Made by a program: the position numbers and the translations under genes. The notes under the pieces were generated by a model that was given only the letters and a program-made list of their open reading frames with translations, made no database searches and was not told where the DNA came from. Shown piece after piece: positions 17,001-23,934 of a stretch of DNA of 64,000 bases (the first letter of the stretch is position 1; the number at the start of each line of letters is the position of its first letter). The DNA comes from CAXXOK01 sp964640955. Its GTDB lineage: Bacteria; Bacillota; Clostridia; Christensenellales; Aristaeellaceae. Where the stretch lies: positions 124,001-188,000 of the forward strand of contig CAZXJI010000001.1 of the NCBI GenBank assembly GCA_964640955.1. Reading direction: 5' to 3'.

Positions 17001-17550
17001 GTGTCTGCACCTCCAAAATGGGTTTGAACTCTTCGGTAATGGATTCCCGCATCCACCCGACCACGTCGGGATCGTTCAGCGGAACGTCTCCCAGCGCCTG
17101 CCTGACGACGCGGGTGTCGAAATCGGCTTGCCTGCCGGGTGCCCGGGCCGAAAAAACGAACTCGGGCGTCTCGGGGTTGAGCGCCACCAGCGTAAGCAGG
17201 GTGTCGCACATGTCTCCCATCGGGGGGCAGTCGACGTGGTTTAAGTCGAACACGGCCGTCACCGTCGTGCCTTCGCCGAGCTTGCTTCGGATGCTCACGC
17301 TCCCGCCGGTCAGCTCGGCGTTCTCCTTGAGCAGCGGCAGCCCCAGCCCCACCTTGCGCGTCGTGCGGGTGGTGGTGAAGGGATCCGCGACCGTCCTGAG
17401 CAGTTCCGGCGCCATGCCGTCCCCGTCGTCGGTAAAGACGATGGTCATCAGGCCGCCTTCATCCACCGCAAAAGCGATGGCCACGGTTTTCGCGTTGGCT
17501 TTCACGCTGTTTTGGGCGATATCCAAAACGTGCATCGAAAGGTCACGCAT
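16984..17550 (-). CDS. stand-alone histidine-kinase-like ATPase in the hydrogenase operon
   Basis: A 188-residue protein. Residues 1-105 form a GHKL ATPase domain: N-box DIAQNSVKANA, G1 DDGDGM, F-box PFTTTRTTR, G2 VGLGLPLL. There is no dimerisation/His-phosphoacceptor helix, sensor or membrane segment, so it cannot act as an ordinary two-component kinase. The C-terminal 80 residues are unassigned. A kinase-like gene at this position is known in clostridial bifurcating hydrogenase operons, but its role is unsettled. It lies 1 base after the NuoE-like gene and overlaps the next gene, suggesting tight co-expression. Confidence 0.85.
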   Translation of the reverse strand: MRDLSMHVLDIAQNSVKANAKTVAIAFAVDEGGLMTIVFTDDGDGMAPELLRTVADPFTTTRTTRKVGLGLPLLKENAELTGGSVSIRSKLGEGTTVTAVFDLNHVDCPPMGDMCDTLLTLVALNPETPEFVFSARAPGRQADFDTRVVRQALGDVPLNDPDVVGWMRESITEEFKPILEVQTREIHR

Positions 17551-17551
17551 G

Positions 17552-18022
17552 TCAGGCCTTGTATTTCTCCAGAATCGAGGGGATTTCGTCTTCGGTCAGG
17601 CGGCCGTACACCTCGTCGTTGATCATCATCACGGGCGCGAGACCGCAGGCACCCAGACAGCGGGTGGCCTGCAGGGTAAACCGGCCGTCTTCGGACGTAT
17701 CGCCGACCTTGATGCCCAGTTCCTTTTCCACCCGGTCGAGCACCTTCTGGGAGCCGCGCACGTAGCACGCCGTACCCAGGCAGACGCCGATCACGTAACG
17801 GCCCTTGGGCTGCAGGGAGAACTGAGAGTAAAAGGTGGCGACGCCGTACACTTCGCTGAGCGTCGTGCCAAGCGCGTCGGCGATATACTCCTGCGCGTCC
17901 ATGGGCACGCAGCCGAATATCTCCTGCGCTTCCTGCAGGACGGGCATCAGCGCCCCTTTCTGGTCCTTGTGTTCGTCGATCGCCTTTTGCAGCTTGGCGA
18001 ACTTTTCCTTTTGCTCGGTCAT
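17552..18022 (-). CDS. hydC: NuoE-like [2Fe-2S] subunit of the bifurcating hydrogenase
   Basis: A 156-residue thioredoxin-fold subunit with the four NuoE ligands C81, C86, C122 and C126 (CLGTACYVRGS and RCLGACGLAPV). It relays electrons between the HydB flavin and clusters. The ATG at 18022 lies 12 bases after GAGGAGG; the longer TTG-initiated frame would place the ribosome binding site inside the gene. It is the first gene of the hydrogenase structural unit, preceded by a 282-base intergenic region with a palindrome and followed by the ATPase, HydD-like protein, hydB and hydA. Confidence 0.93.
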   Translation of the reverse strand: MTEQKEKFAKLQKAIDEHKDQKGALMPVLQEAQEIFGCVPMDAQEYIADALGTTLSEVYGVATFYSQFSLQPKGRYVIGVCLGTACYVRGSQKVLDRVEKELGIKVGDTSEDGRFTLQATRCLGACGLAPVMMINDEVYGRLTEDEIPSILEKYKA

Positions 18023-18130
18023 GACTGGCTTAGACCTCCTCAATTCGTTCGTACACCATAAAGCTGCGCAATATTGTATAAACGCAGCGAATACATTTTA
18101 TCATACGTCCGGGAGAATTGCACGTGATTT

Positions 18131-18155
18131 GTCAAAAAAATGTGATTTTTTTGAC
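18131..18155. promoter_or_regulatory. perfect AT-rich palindrome upstream of the hydrogenase operon
   Basis: GTCAAAAAAAT (18131-18141) and ATTTTTTTGAC (18145-18155) are perfectly inverted around GTG. It lies about 110 bases before the NuoE-like start. On the minus strand -10-like boxes (TATGAT at 18105-18100, TAAAAT at 18100-18095) follow without a good -35 at normal spacing; the only TTGACA, inside the palindrome, is 24 bases from TATGAT. This fits a site for an activator, or a repressor, of the hydrogenase genes. The bound protein is unknown. Confidence 0.6.
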
Positions 18156-18275
18156 GATTTATCGGCCCGAATACAAAACCAAAACAATGCGACGGCATCC
18201 GTTTTCGCGTTCGCCTCGCGTTTCCGGCGCATGGGGCTTTCTCACCTCCGTTCGAGGGTCGGCGTTCGTTGCCAA

Positions 18276-18304
18276 GCAAAAACGCTCCCCGCAGGTGGAA
18301 GCGT
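18276..18304 (-). terminator. rho-independent terminator after the PHP gene
   Basis: On the minus strand ACGCTTCC pairs with GGGAGCGT (one G-U) and TTTTTGC follows. It directly abuts the stop of the PHP gene and separates the sensory unit from the hydrogenase structural unit. Confidence 0.75.
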
Positions 18305-19018
18305 CTAGGGTCGTTCGTTTATTTTCGCATGCAGGAAGGCCAGCGTCGCCGCGGCCGTGGGCTCGGGCAGGTCGAGCGCGAAAGTGCGCTCCAGAATGTC
18401 CCCCAGGCGGTGAGCGTCGGAGGAGTACAGCACGGTTCGCCCGGCCGTCGCCTCTTTGGGGCAGGGCAGGCCGGGAACGACCTCCACCACGGGGTAGGCG
18501 GGCAGAGGCGGCATCATCCCCAGGGCGACGATCAGGCTGTTGGCCCCGCGGTTGATGTGCGCCGGTACGTTCACGCCGCCGTAGCGCTCCGTAAGCACGC
18601 CGATCTCCTCCATCGAAAGCGCGGTCGCGTTGAGCAGAAGCTTCTCCGCCTGCCCGACGGGCTCGTCCTTCTCGTCGGTCACCATCTGGTTGCCAAACAG
18701 GTCGGTCCGGTTGCGGATGTCCGGCAGGCGCGCGTAGATCTCCTCCCCGAAGGCCAGCGCCGCCTCCGCCGCCGGGAAATAGGCGAGGATGTGCACCTCC
18801 TCTTTGGCGGTCACCTCCATGCCGGGGATCACCTCCACGCCGTAGGCCCTGCCGGCGGCGATCGCCGCGGGCACGTTTCGCGCGCAGTTATGGTCGGTCA
18901 GGGCGATCACGTCAAGCCCCTTGACCTTCGCCATGCCCACGAGATTCCAGGGGGTCATGTCGTCCTCGGCGCAGGGCGAAAGGCAGCTGTGGATGTGCAG
19001 ATCGCAGTATACCCGCAT
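18305..19018 (-). CDS. PHP-domain phosphoesterase in the hydrogenase sensory unit
   Basis: A 237-residue PHP-domain protein. Metal-binding motifs are DLHIHS (residues 6-11), LTDHN (about 41-45), PGMEVT (about 66-71), H76, PAHINR (about 152-157) and SSDAHR (about 199-204). These are the residues of a trinuclear metal phosphoesterase. The family includes histidinol phosphatase, PolC exonuclease and nucleotide phosphatases, so the substrate is unknown. It starts 4 bases after the DRTGG gene and is last in the DRTGG/ATPase/HydS/DRTGG/PHP unit. In that context a signalling phosphoester is a reasonable guess but not shown. Confidence 0.85.
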   Translation of the reverse strand: MRVYCDLHIHSCLSPCAEDDMTPWNLVGMAKVKGLDVIALTDHNCARNVPAAIAAGRAYGVEVIPGMEVTAKEEVHILAYFPAAEAALAFGEEIYARLPDIRNRTDLFGNQMVTDEKDEPVGQAEKLLLNATALSMEEIGVLTERYGGVNVPAHINRGANSLIVALGMMPPLPAYPVVEVVPGLPCPKEATAGRTVLYSSDAHRLGDILERTFALDLPEPTAAATLAFLHAKINERP

Positions 19019-19022
19019 GGCT

Positions 19023-19370
19023 TTATTTCGCCGAGGGCGCGACGCCGGCCCCGTACAGAAGCCCGCACACCTCGTAGGCGGTCTTGTCCGTTTCCAGCAC
19101 GCAAAGGCCCTCTTCCAGGGCTTTGGCGGCGGACGCGGGCTCCAGTTGGTTGCCTTCCGCCAGCACCACGCAGGCCATCTCCATCAGCACCGCCACGGCC
19201 ACGACGTTCACGTGCGTCTGTACGGTCGTCCATGCCATGCCCTTCGCGCCGTGCGCCAGCACCCAGCTGAGCAGATCGCAGGCGTAGCCGCAGGTGACCT
19301 GTGCATCCTCTCCCGCGCCGGGCGTCGCCGTTTGCGCGCCGAGCAGGGCCTTCAGTTCGCCGATCGTCAT
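19023..19370 (-). CDS. DRTGG-domain protein (second copy)
   Basis: A 115-residue single-domain protein resembling the DRTGG fold, with the family-like order of an N-terminal strand-turn, VTCGYACDLLSWVL, then GLLYGAGV at the end. It is clearly related to the other DRTGG protein of this unit (CGSDLMSDVLAF; CGLLYEAGL). DRTGG domains occur in CBS-type regulators and phosphotransacetylase-like proteins and are thought to bind ligands. It has no catalytic motif. It sits between the HydS-like hydrogenase and the PHP phosphoesterase with gaps of 10 and 4 bases. Confidence 0.75.
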   Translation of the reverse strand: MTIGELKALLGAQTATPGAGEDAQVTCGYACDLLSWVLAHGAKGMAWTTVQTHVNVVAVAVLMEMACVVLAEGNQLEPASAAKALEEGLCVLETDKTAYEVCGLLYGAGVAPSAK

Positions 19371-19380
19371 GTCGCTCCTC

Positions 19381-20685
19381 CTATTCCCGGGTCGTTTTGG
19401 CCAGCTCGACCATCTTCTGGGCCATAATCTTGAGCTGATCCTTCATGATGTGAATGCAGTCCATCTTGCTGGCGTGGCCGCGCACGATGTCCTCGGCGAA
19501 GGTACGGCAGGTGGGGCTGCCGCAGCTGCCGCAGTCGTAGCCGGGCAGGGTTTTGACGATCTCCTCCATCTGCTCCATCTTGCGCATGGCCTCGGTGATG
19601 TCCTCGTCCAGCTTCATGACGCTGTTGGGGGTAATCTTCTTGGTGGTCTGCAACGGATACTTGGTGAGGTAGGAGGCGTTCACCGCCTCGTCCGGGTGGC
19701 GCATGTCCGCGCCCTTCATCAGCGCTCGGATGGCGTTGCGCGCGATGTAGCCGTTTTCAAACGTCAGCGGGCCGCCCACGCAGCCGCCGGTGCACGCCGC
19801 GCCCTCGAAAAAGACCAGGTCGTGCAGCTTGTTGTTCTCGATCTCCTCCAAAACGCGGATGACGTTCTCAATGCCGTCCACCGCCATGCTGTTTTCCGGG
19901 CTCACCGCGTTGGCCTCGCCGCCGTTGTTGGCCCAGCCCACGCCGTAGGCGGTCGCGCGGGAGAGGTTTAGGGCGCTGGGGTAGTTTTTGATGTGCCCCG
20001 CCAGCAGCCCGTAGATCTCCAGCATCGATATCGCCCCGTCCACCGCGGACTTCTCCTGGCCGATGGGGTTTCGGATAGCGGTCATCTTCGCCGCGCACGG
20101 GGTGATGAAAAAGCAGCCCACGTCCTCCTCGGGCACGCCGCGTTTCTGGCAGAACTCGCGCTTGGCCACCATGGCGGCGACCTCCATGGGCTGGCGCACG
20201 TCCACGATGTGGGGAATCAGCTCGGGAAAGCGCACCTGGATCAGGCGGGTGATGGCCGGGCAGGCCGAGGAGATGAGCGGGAACTGGTCGGGCGTCATGC
20301 CGCGCATCCGTTCGCGAATGGCGCGGGTCACGATGTCCGCCCCCGCCGCCACCTCGAACACGTCGTCGAACCCCATGCGCAAAAGCCCCTCCAGCACCTG
20401 GGAGGCGCTGGCAAGCTTCTTGAACTGGCCGTAGAGCGAGGGGGCGGGCAGCGCGATTTTGTACTTGAAGCGGTTGATGGTCGCCAGCGGATCGGTCTGG
20501 GCGTATTTGGCGTGGTATTCGCACACCCGGATGCATTCGCCGCAGTCGATGCAGCGTTCGTCGATGATGTGCGCCCGCCCGCCGCGCACGCGGATGGCCT
20601 CGGTGGGGCAGCGCTTGAGGCAGTTGGTGCAGCCCTTGCACTTGTCCCTGTCCAGTCGTACGGAGTGAAACCGCTTGTCTTCCAT
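19381..20685 (-). CDS. hydS: putative sensory [FeFe] hydrogenase (HydS-like, without PAS domain)
   Basis: A 434-residue protein. An N-terminal two-cluster ferredoxin (C16-C26, C45-C55) precedes an H-cluster domain with all four expected ligands: C142 (SSACPAI), C197 (TPCAAK), C298 and C302 (ACTGGC). Around them the catalytic consensus has decayed: Ala precedes C142 where the proton-relay Cys sits in active enzymes, Ile replaces Glu in MPCxxKxxE, and GGGQP reads VGGPLT. A C-terminal four-Cys motif (CGSCGSPTC plus C410) follows, and no PAS domain. These traits match putative sensory [FeFe] hydrogenases of groups C and D (HydS of Thermotoga and Thermoanaerobacter). It most likely reports H2 rather than turning it over fast. 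Confidence 0.88.
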   Translation of the reverse strand: MEDKRFHSVRLDRDKCKGCTNCLKRCPTEAIRVRGGRAHIIDERCIDCGECIRVCEYHAKYAQTDPLATINRFKYKIALPAPSLYGQFKKLASASQVLEGLLRMGFDDVFEVAAGADIVTRAIRERMRGMTPDQFPLISSACPAITRLIQVRFPELIPHIVDVRQPMEVAAMVAKREFCQKRGVPEEDVGCFFITPCAAKMTAIRNPIGQEKSAVDGAISMLEIYGLLAGHIKNYPSALNLSRATAYGVGWANNGGEANAVSPENSMAVDGIENVIRVLEEIENNKLHDLVFFEGAACTGGCVGGPLTFENGYIARNAIRALMKGADMRHPDEAVNASYLTKYPLQTTKKITPNSVMKLDEDITEAMRKMEQMEEIVKTLPGYDCGSCGSPTCRTFAEDIVRGHASKMDCIHIMKDQLKIMAQKMVELAKTTRE

Positions 20686-20781
20686 GTACCGGAACCTCGC
20701 TTCCCTTGCCGGGCCGCGCGCGCGGCCGAAACAAACCGTTGCTTTCTTTGGCGCATGCCGCTTTGCGGGCGCCGACGCGCC

Positions 20782-21210
20782 TTACGTAAGGCGAAAACGC
20801 ATGCGGATCTGCGTACCCTTGCCGACCTCGCTTGAAATGCTGAATTCGTCGGCGTTGCGCTTCATGTTCGGCAGCCCCATGCCCGCGCCGAAGCCCAGGT
20901 TGCGCGCCTCCTCGCCCGCGGTGGAGTAACCCTCCCGCAGCGCCTGTTCGATATCCGGTATGCCGGGGCCCACGTCGCTGGACATAAGGACGATCTCCGA
21001 AGGCGACATGGTCATGGTCAGCCTGCCGCCCAGGCTGTGGATGATCAGGTTGAGCTCCGCCTCGTAGCTGGCCACGGCTACGCGCCGTAAAACCGTGCTG
21101 TCCACGCCCAGCTGCTTCAGCTTCCGTTTCATCGAGGCGGACGCGTCCCCCGCCGATGCGTAATCCCGCGCGGTCACGTCGTACGCGTCCGCCAGCGTAT
21201 ATTCCCCCAT
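20782..21210 (-). CDS. RsbW-like serine-kinase/anti-sigma ATPase
   Basis: A 142-residue single-domain GHKL ATPase. Motifs are the N-box helix (YEAELNLIIHS), G1 SSDVGPGIPDIEQA and the glycine-rich lid NLGFGAGMGLPNMK. Length and layout match RsbW/SpoIIAB anti-sigma factors. No sigma factor or STAS anti-anti-sigma gene is nearby. In Clostridia this gene commonly sits next to HydS-like hydrogenases. The ATG at 21210 has GGAG 6 bases upstream and is preferred over the ATG at 21222. A 96-base gap with a GC-rich inverted repeat separates it from hydS. Confidence 0.85.
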   Translation of the reverse strand: MGEYTLADAYDVTARDYASAGDASASMKRKLKQLGVDSTVLRRVAVASYEAELNLIIHSLGGRLTMTMSPSEIVLMSSDVGPGIPDIEQALREGYSTAGEEARNLGFGAGMGLPNMKRNADEFSISSEVGKGTQIRMRFRLT

Positions 21211-21232
21211 GCTTCGCTCCATCCGCGCGCCG

Positions 21233-21598
21233 TCAGCCGGCGGACTGCGCGCAATCGCTGTTGCCGCGCAATCCGGCCTCGTACAGAAGCCCGCAGGTCG
21301 TAAAGGTGGTGTGGCGCGTCGTGAGCACCACGATGCCGATATCCCTGGCCTCCTGAAGCACGTCCTCGCCCGGCACCTTGCCGCGCGCGAACACGATGCA
21401 GTGGATGTCCAGCATCTCCGCCGTGCGCACGACGTGCACGTTGGTAAGCCCCGTGATGAGCACGGTTTTCCATTTCACAAAGGCGAGCACGTCGCTCATC
21501 AGGTCCGATCCGCAGGCGGTGGTCACTTCCTGTTCCAGCGAATCCCCGCCGCACAGCACGCGGGCGTCCAGAATCCCGATCATCTCCGAGATCGTCAC
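21233..21598 (-). CDS. DRTGG-domain protein (first copy)
   Basis: A 121-residue DRTGG-domain protein (TACGSDLMSDVLAFVKWKT, FARGKVPGEDVL, TTCGLLYEAGL). It is the first gene of the sensory unit. The GTG start follows GGGAGGG by 6 bases. It resembles the DRTGG protein after hydS, so one probably arose from the other, although identity looks modest. It may bind a small ligand; no enzyme motif is seen. Confidence 0.8.
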   Translation of the reverse strand: MTISEMIGILDARVLCGGDSLEQEVTTACGSDLMSDVLAFVKWKTVLITGLTNVHVVRTAEMLDIHCIVFARGKVPGEDVLQEARDIGIVVLTTRHTTFTTCGLLYEAGLRGNSDCAQSAG

Positions 21599-21692
21599 AG
21601 CCGTCCCTCCCCCACAGGCCCCGGCCGGGCCATTCGAAAGCCGCTAAAGCAAGGCGCGTCCGGCGCCGTCGATGGCATCCGCGCCCGATCCC

Positions 21693-21721
21693 TTGATGCG
21701 GAGCGCAAAAAATGCTACTAT
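21693..21721 (+). promoter_or_regulatory. promoter of the DUF6062 gene
   Basis: TTGATG (21693-21698), a 17-base spacer and TACTAT (21716-21721) lie 36 bases before the ATG. It faces the minus-strand promoter of the sensory unit. Confidence 0.65.
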
Positions 21722-21732
21722 GGTGCACGTCC

Positions 21733-21762
21733 ATTATACCGTTGTGGAGGCGCAGGATGCAA
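21733..21762 (-). promoter_or_regulatory. promoter of the HydS sensory unit
   Basis: On the minus strand TTGCAT (21762-21757), an 18-base spacer and a consensus TATAAT (21738-21733). The -35 box covers the start codon of the DUF6062 gene, so the two transcription units overlap head to head. The leader to the first DRTGG gene would be about 130 bases. Confidence 0.65.
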
Positions 21763-22509
21763 TACCATTTGGATACGATCCCCGTCTGGGAGGCCATGGA
21801 GTGGAAAACCGAGTGCCCGCTGTGCGCGCTGGAACGCAAGACCGAGCGGGAGGAAGCCGGGCGCGCGCTGGGCGCGAGCGTGATGGAGCCGGACGTGCGC
21901 GTGCGCTTCAACGAGCGGGGCGTGTGCCGCGCGCATCAGAAGATGCTCTTTGCGGGGCAGAATTGCCTCGGGCACGCGCTTCTGATGGATTCGCACACGC
22001 TCGCCCAGCTGGAAAAGCTCCGCAAGCTTCAAAAGCAGGCGCTTTCCGCTGCCGGCGGCAAGGGCGGGCTGCTCCGGAAATCACCGGAAGCGGGAGCGAT
22101 CGCGGCCGGTCTGGCCGAAATGGAAGCGCATTGCGTGATCTGCGAGGCGATCGACACCCATATGGCGCGCTATCGCTACACCTTTTTGCACCTGTGGAAG
22201 ACCAGCGCGGATTTCCGCGCCGCATGGAAGGATTCCCGCGGGGTGTGCCTCCCCCATCTGCGGGCGCTTGTGCAAACCGCGCCGGATGCGCTCAAGCCCG
22301 CCGAAACGTCCGCCTTCGCCGCCGAGGCGCTGGAAAAGCTGATCGGGCAGCTGGAAAACGACGAAAGGGACCTGAACCTGTTCGCGCGCAAGTTCGACTA
22401 TCGCAACCGCGACCTGCCCTGGGGCGAAAGCAGAACCGCGACCGAACGCGCCGTGAACCGCCTGCGCGGCTGGTGCGTGGGCGCGGAACCCTGCCCCAAG
22501 GAGAAATGA
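21757..22509 (+). CDS. DUF6062 family protein
   Basis: A 250-residue soluble protein that I recognise as DUF6062 from its start (MQYHLDTIPVWEAM) and four conserved Cys/His groups: CPLCAL (near 23), GVCRAHQK (near 55), HCVICEAID (near 127) and GVCLPHLRAL (near 163). The repeated CxxC...CxxH pattern suggests two related metal-binding halves, perhaps zinc, but this is inference. No function is known to me. The ATG lies 6 bases after GGAGG. It diverges from the hydrogenase sensory unit and converges with the dCMP deaminase gene, 16 bases apart. Confidence 0.8.
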   Translation: MQYHLDTIPVWEAMEWKTECPLCALERKTEREEAGRALGASVMEPDVRVRFNERGVCRAHQKMLFAGQNCLGHALLMDSHTLAQLEKLRKLQKQALSAAGGKGGLLRKSPEAGAIAAGLAEMEAHCVICEAIDTHMARYRYTFLHLWKTSADFRAAWKDSRGVCLPHLRALVQTAPDALKPAETSAFAAEALEKLIGQLENDERDLNLFARKFDYRNRDLPWGESRTATERAVNRLRGWCVGAEPCPKEK

Positions 22510-22525
22510 AACTGGATTTACCGTT

Positions 22526-22987
22526 TTACGGTTCCTGCGGATGCTGAAAGTGCTCCAGCTGCACCCCCGCCTCGCTAAACACCTCCAGCGAGAACGGGTC
22601 GGGATAGGCGTCCTCGAACACCACACGCTTGATGCCGACGTTGACGATCATCTTGGCGCATACGGAACAGGGCTGGTGCGTGCAGTAAATGGTCGCCCCG
22701 TCGATGGAAATGCCCAGCTTCGCCGCCTGGATGATGGCGTTCTGCTCGGCGTGGATGGCGTAGCACATTTCGGTGCGGGTGCCGGAGGGGATGTTCATGC
22801 GGTCACGCATGCACTCCCCGCGTTCGCGGCAGGTCTTGAGCCCCGCCGGCGCGCCGTTGTACCCCGTGGTCATGATGCGCTTGTCCTTCACGATCACCGC
22901 GCCCACCGAGCGCTGCGCCCGGTAGCAGCTCGACCACTCGGAAATCAGCCGTGCCATTTTCATGAAGCGGATATCCCATTTGTCCAA
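22526..22987 (-). CDS. dCMP deaminase family protein (ComEB-like)
   Basis: A 153-residue zinc-dependent deaminase. It has the catalytic HAEQNAII motif (HxE) and the PCSVC zinc ligands, plus the longer RxEMC segment typical of dCMP deaminases. It converts dCMP to dUMP for dTMP synthesis. The start appears to be TTG at 22987 (DKWDIRFMKMARL), 9 bases after AAGGGGG. The first downstream ATG would remove conserved residues. A consensus promoter precedes it. Confidence 0.88.
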   Translation of the reverse strand: MDKWDIRFMKMARLISEWSSCYRAQRSVGAVIVKDKRIMTTGYNGAPAGLKTCRERGECMRDRMNIPSGTRTEMCYAIHAEQNAIIQAAKLGISIDGATIYCTHQPCSVCAKMIVNVGIKRVVFEDAYPDPFSLEVFSEAGVQLEHFQHPQEP

Positions 22988-23027
22988 GGTTTTCGACCCC
23001 CTTATCGATGAACCTGCATTTGCACGC

Positions 23028-23056
23028 ATTATACCGGAAAACCGACGGTTTGGCAA
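23028..23056 (-). promoter_or_regulatory. promoter of the dCMP deaminase gene
   Basis: On the minus strand TTGCCA (23056-23051), 17 bases and a consensus TATAAT (23033-23028), about 40 bases before the TTG start. Confidence 0.75.
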
Positions 23057-23088
23057 CGCGCGCGGCGCGGCCGCCGATCGTAACGCGC

Positions 23089-23132
23089 GAAAAGCGCCGA
23101 AAACGGGGAAAATCCCGCTTCCGGCGCTTTTT
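23089..23132 (-). terminator. terminator after trmN6
   Basis: AAAAGCGCCG (23090-23099) pairs with CGGCGCTTTT (23122-23131). T-runs lie on both sides, so it works in either direction. On the minus strand it ends the spoIID-trmN6 unit. Confidence 0.75.
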
Positions 23133-23187
23133 CCATCATTCGTTTTGTACTTCGCCCGATCGCATGGACGCAGGCCCTGCCGCCGCG

Positions 23188-23934
23188 CTATTCTACGTTC
23201 CCGTAAATCGCACGCAGCTCGTCGGTCGCCTTTCCGTCCTGACAAACGATCAGCGGAGGCAGCCAGTGCAACGCGGGACGGGCGTTTTTCACCGCTTCGA
23301 TCAGCATGAGGTAGGGCGGCCGGTCGGTTCCGGCGCACACCAGCCGGACGCGCTTGGGCTCCAGCCGCTTTTCCCTCAGCGCGTCCATCAGCTCCAGGGC
23401 GCGCGGGGCGGGGAAAACCATCCACAGCCGTCCCCGGTTTTTGAGCACCGCGGCGCAGGCTGCTACCGCGTCTTTAAGCCCGCATTCCGTCTCGTGCCGG
23501 GAAAGCAGATGCTCCTCCGTTCGGCTCGGGCACGTTCCGCCCCGCTTGCCGTAGGGCGGGTTGCACACCGCGGCGGTCATGCTCCCGGAGCCGAGGATCG
23601 CCGCGGCGTTGCGGAAATCCTCGCCGTAGACCGTGATGCGCTCCTCAAGGCGGTTGAGCGCTACGCTCCTGCGCGCCATGTCCGCCATCTCCGGCTGCCA
23701 CTCGAAGGCGAAGAAGCGGGCCGTGGGTTCGATTTGGCTCATCAGAAGCGGCAGGATGCCCGTGCCCGTGCCCATGTCCGCCACCCGGTCGCCCGGACGC
23801 AGACGCGCGAAATGGGCCAGCAGCACCGCGTCCGTCCCGAAGCGGAAGGCTCCCGGCTTTTGCAGAATGTGCAGGCCGTTGTTCTGCAGGTCGTCCAGGC
23901 GTTCGCCCGGGCGCAGAAGATCAGTACTGTTCAA
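23188..23934 (-). CDS. trmN6: tRNA1(Val) adenine-N6 methyltransferase family protein
   Basis: A 248-residue SAM-dependent methyltransferase of the TrmN6/YfiC family. Motif I is ADMGTGTGILPLL (near 51-63), the catalytic NPPYGKRGG motif (near 124) methylates an exocyclic adenine amine, and the N-terminus GERLDDLQNNGLHILQ is family-specific. It starts inside the end of the spoIID gene (14-base overlap) with an apparent TTG codon and only a weak GAAGGG site, so the start is the least certain part. Confidence 0.85.
   Translation of the reverse strand: MNSTDLLRPGERLDDLQNNGLHILQKPGAFRFGTDAVLLAHFARLRPGDRVADMGTGTGILPLLMSQIEPTARFFAFEWQPEMADMARRSVALNRLEERITVYGEDFRNAAAILGSGSMTAAVCNPPYGKRGGTCPSRTEEHLLSRHETECGLKDAVAACAAVLKNRGRLWMVFPAPRALELMDALREKRLEPKRVRLVCAGTDRPPYLMLIEAVKNARPALHWLPPLIVCQDGKATDELRAIYGNVE

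Noticed and set aside
18131..18155. Rex (NADH-sensing) operator
   Set aside because: Rex sites are about 18 bases with closely spaced TTGTTAA half-sites. Here the A/T-runs are longer and the GTCA ends are 25 bases apart.
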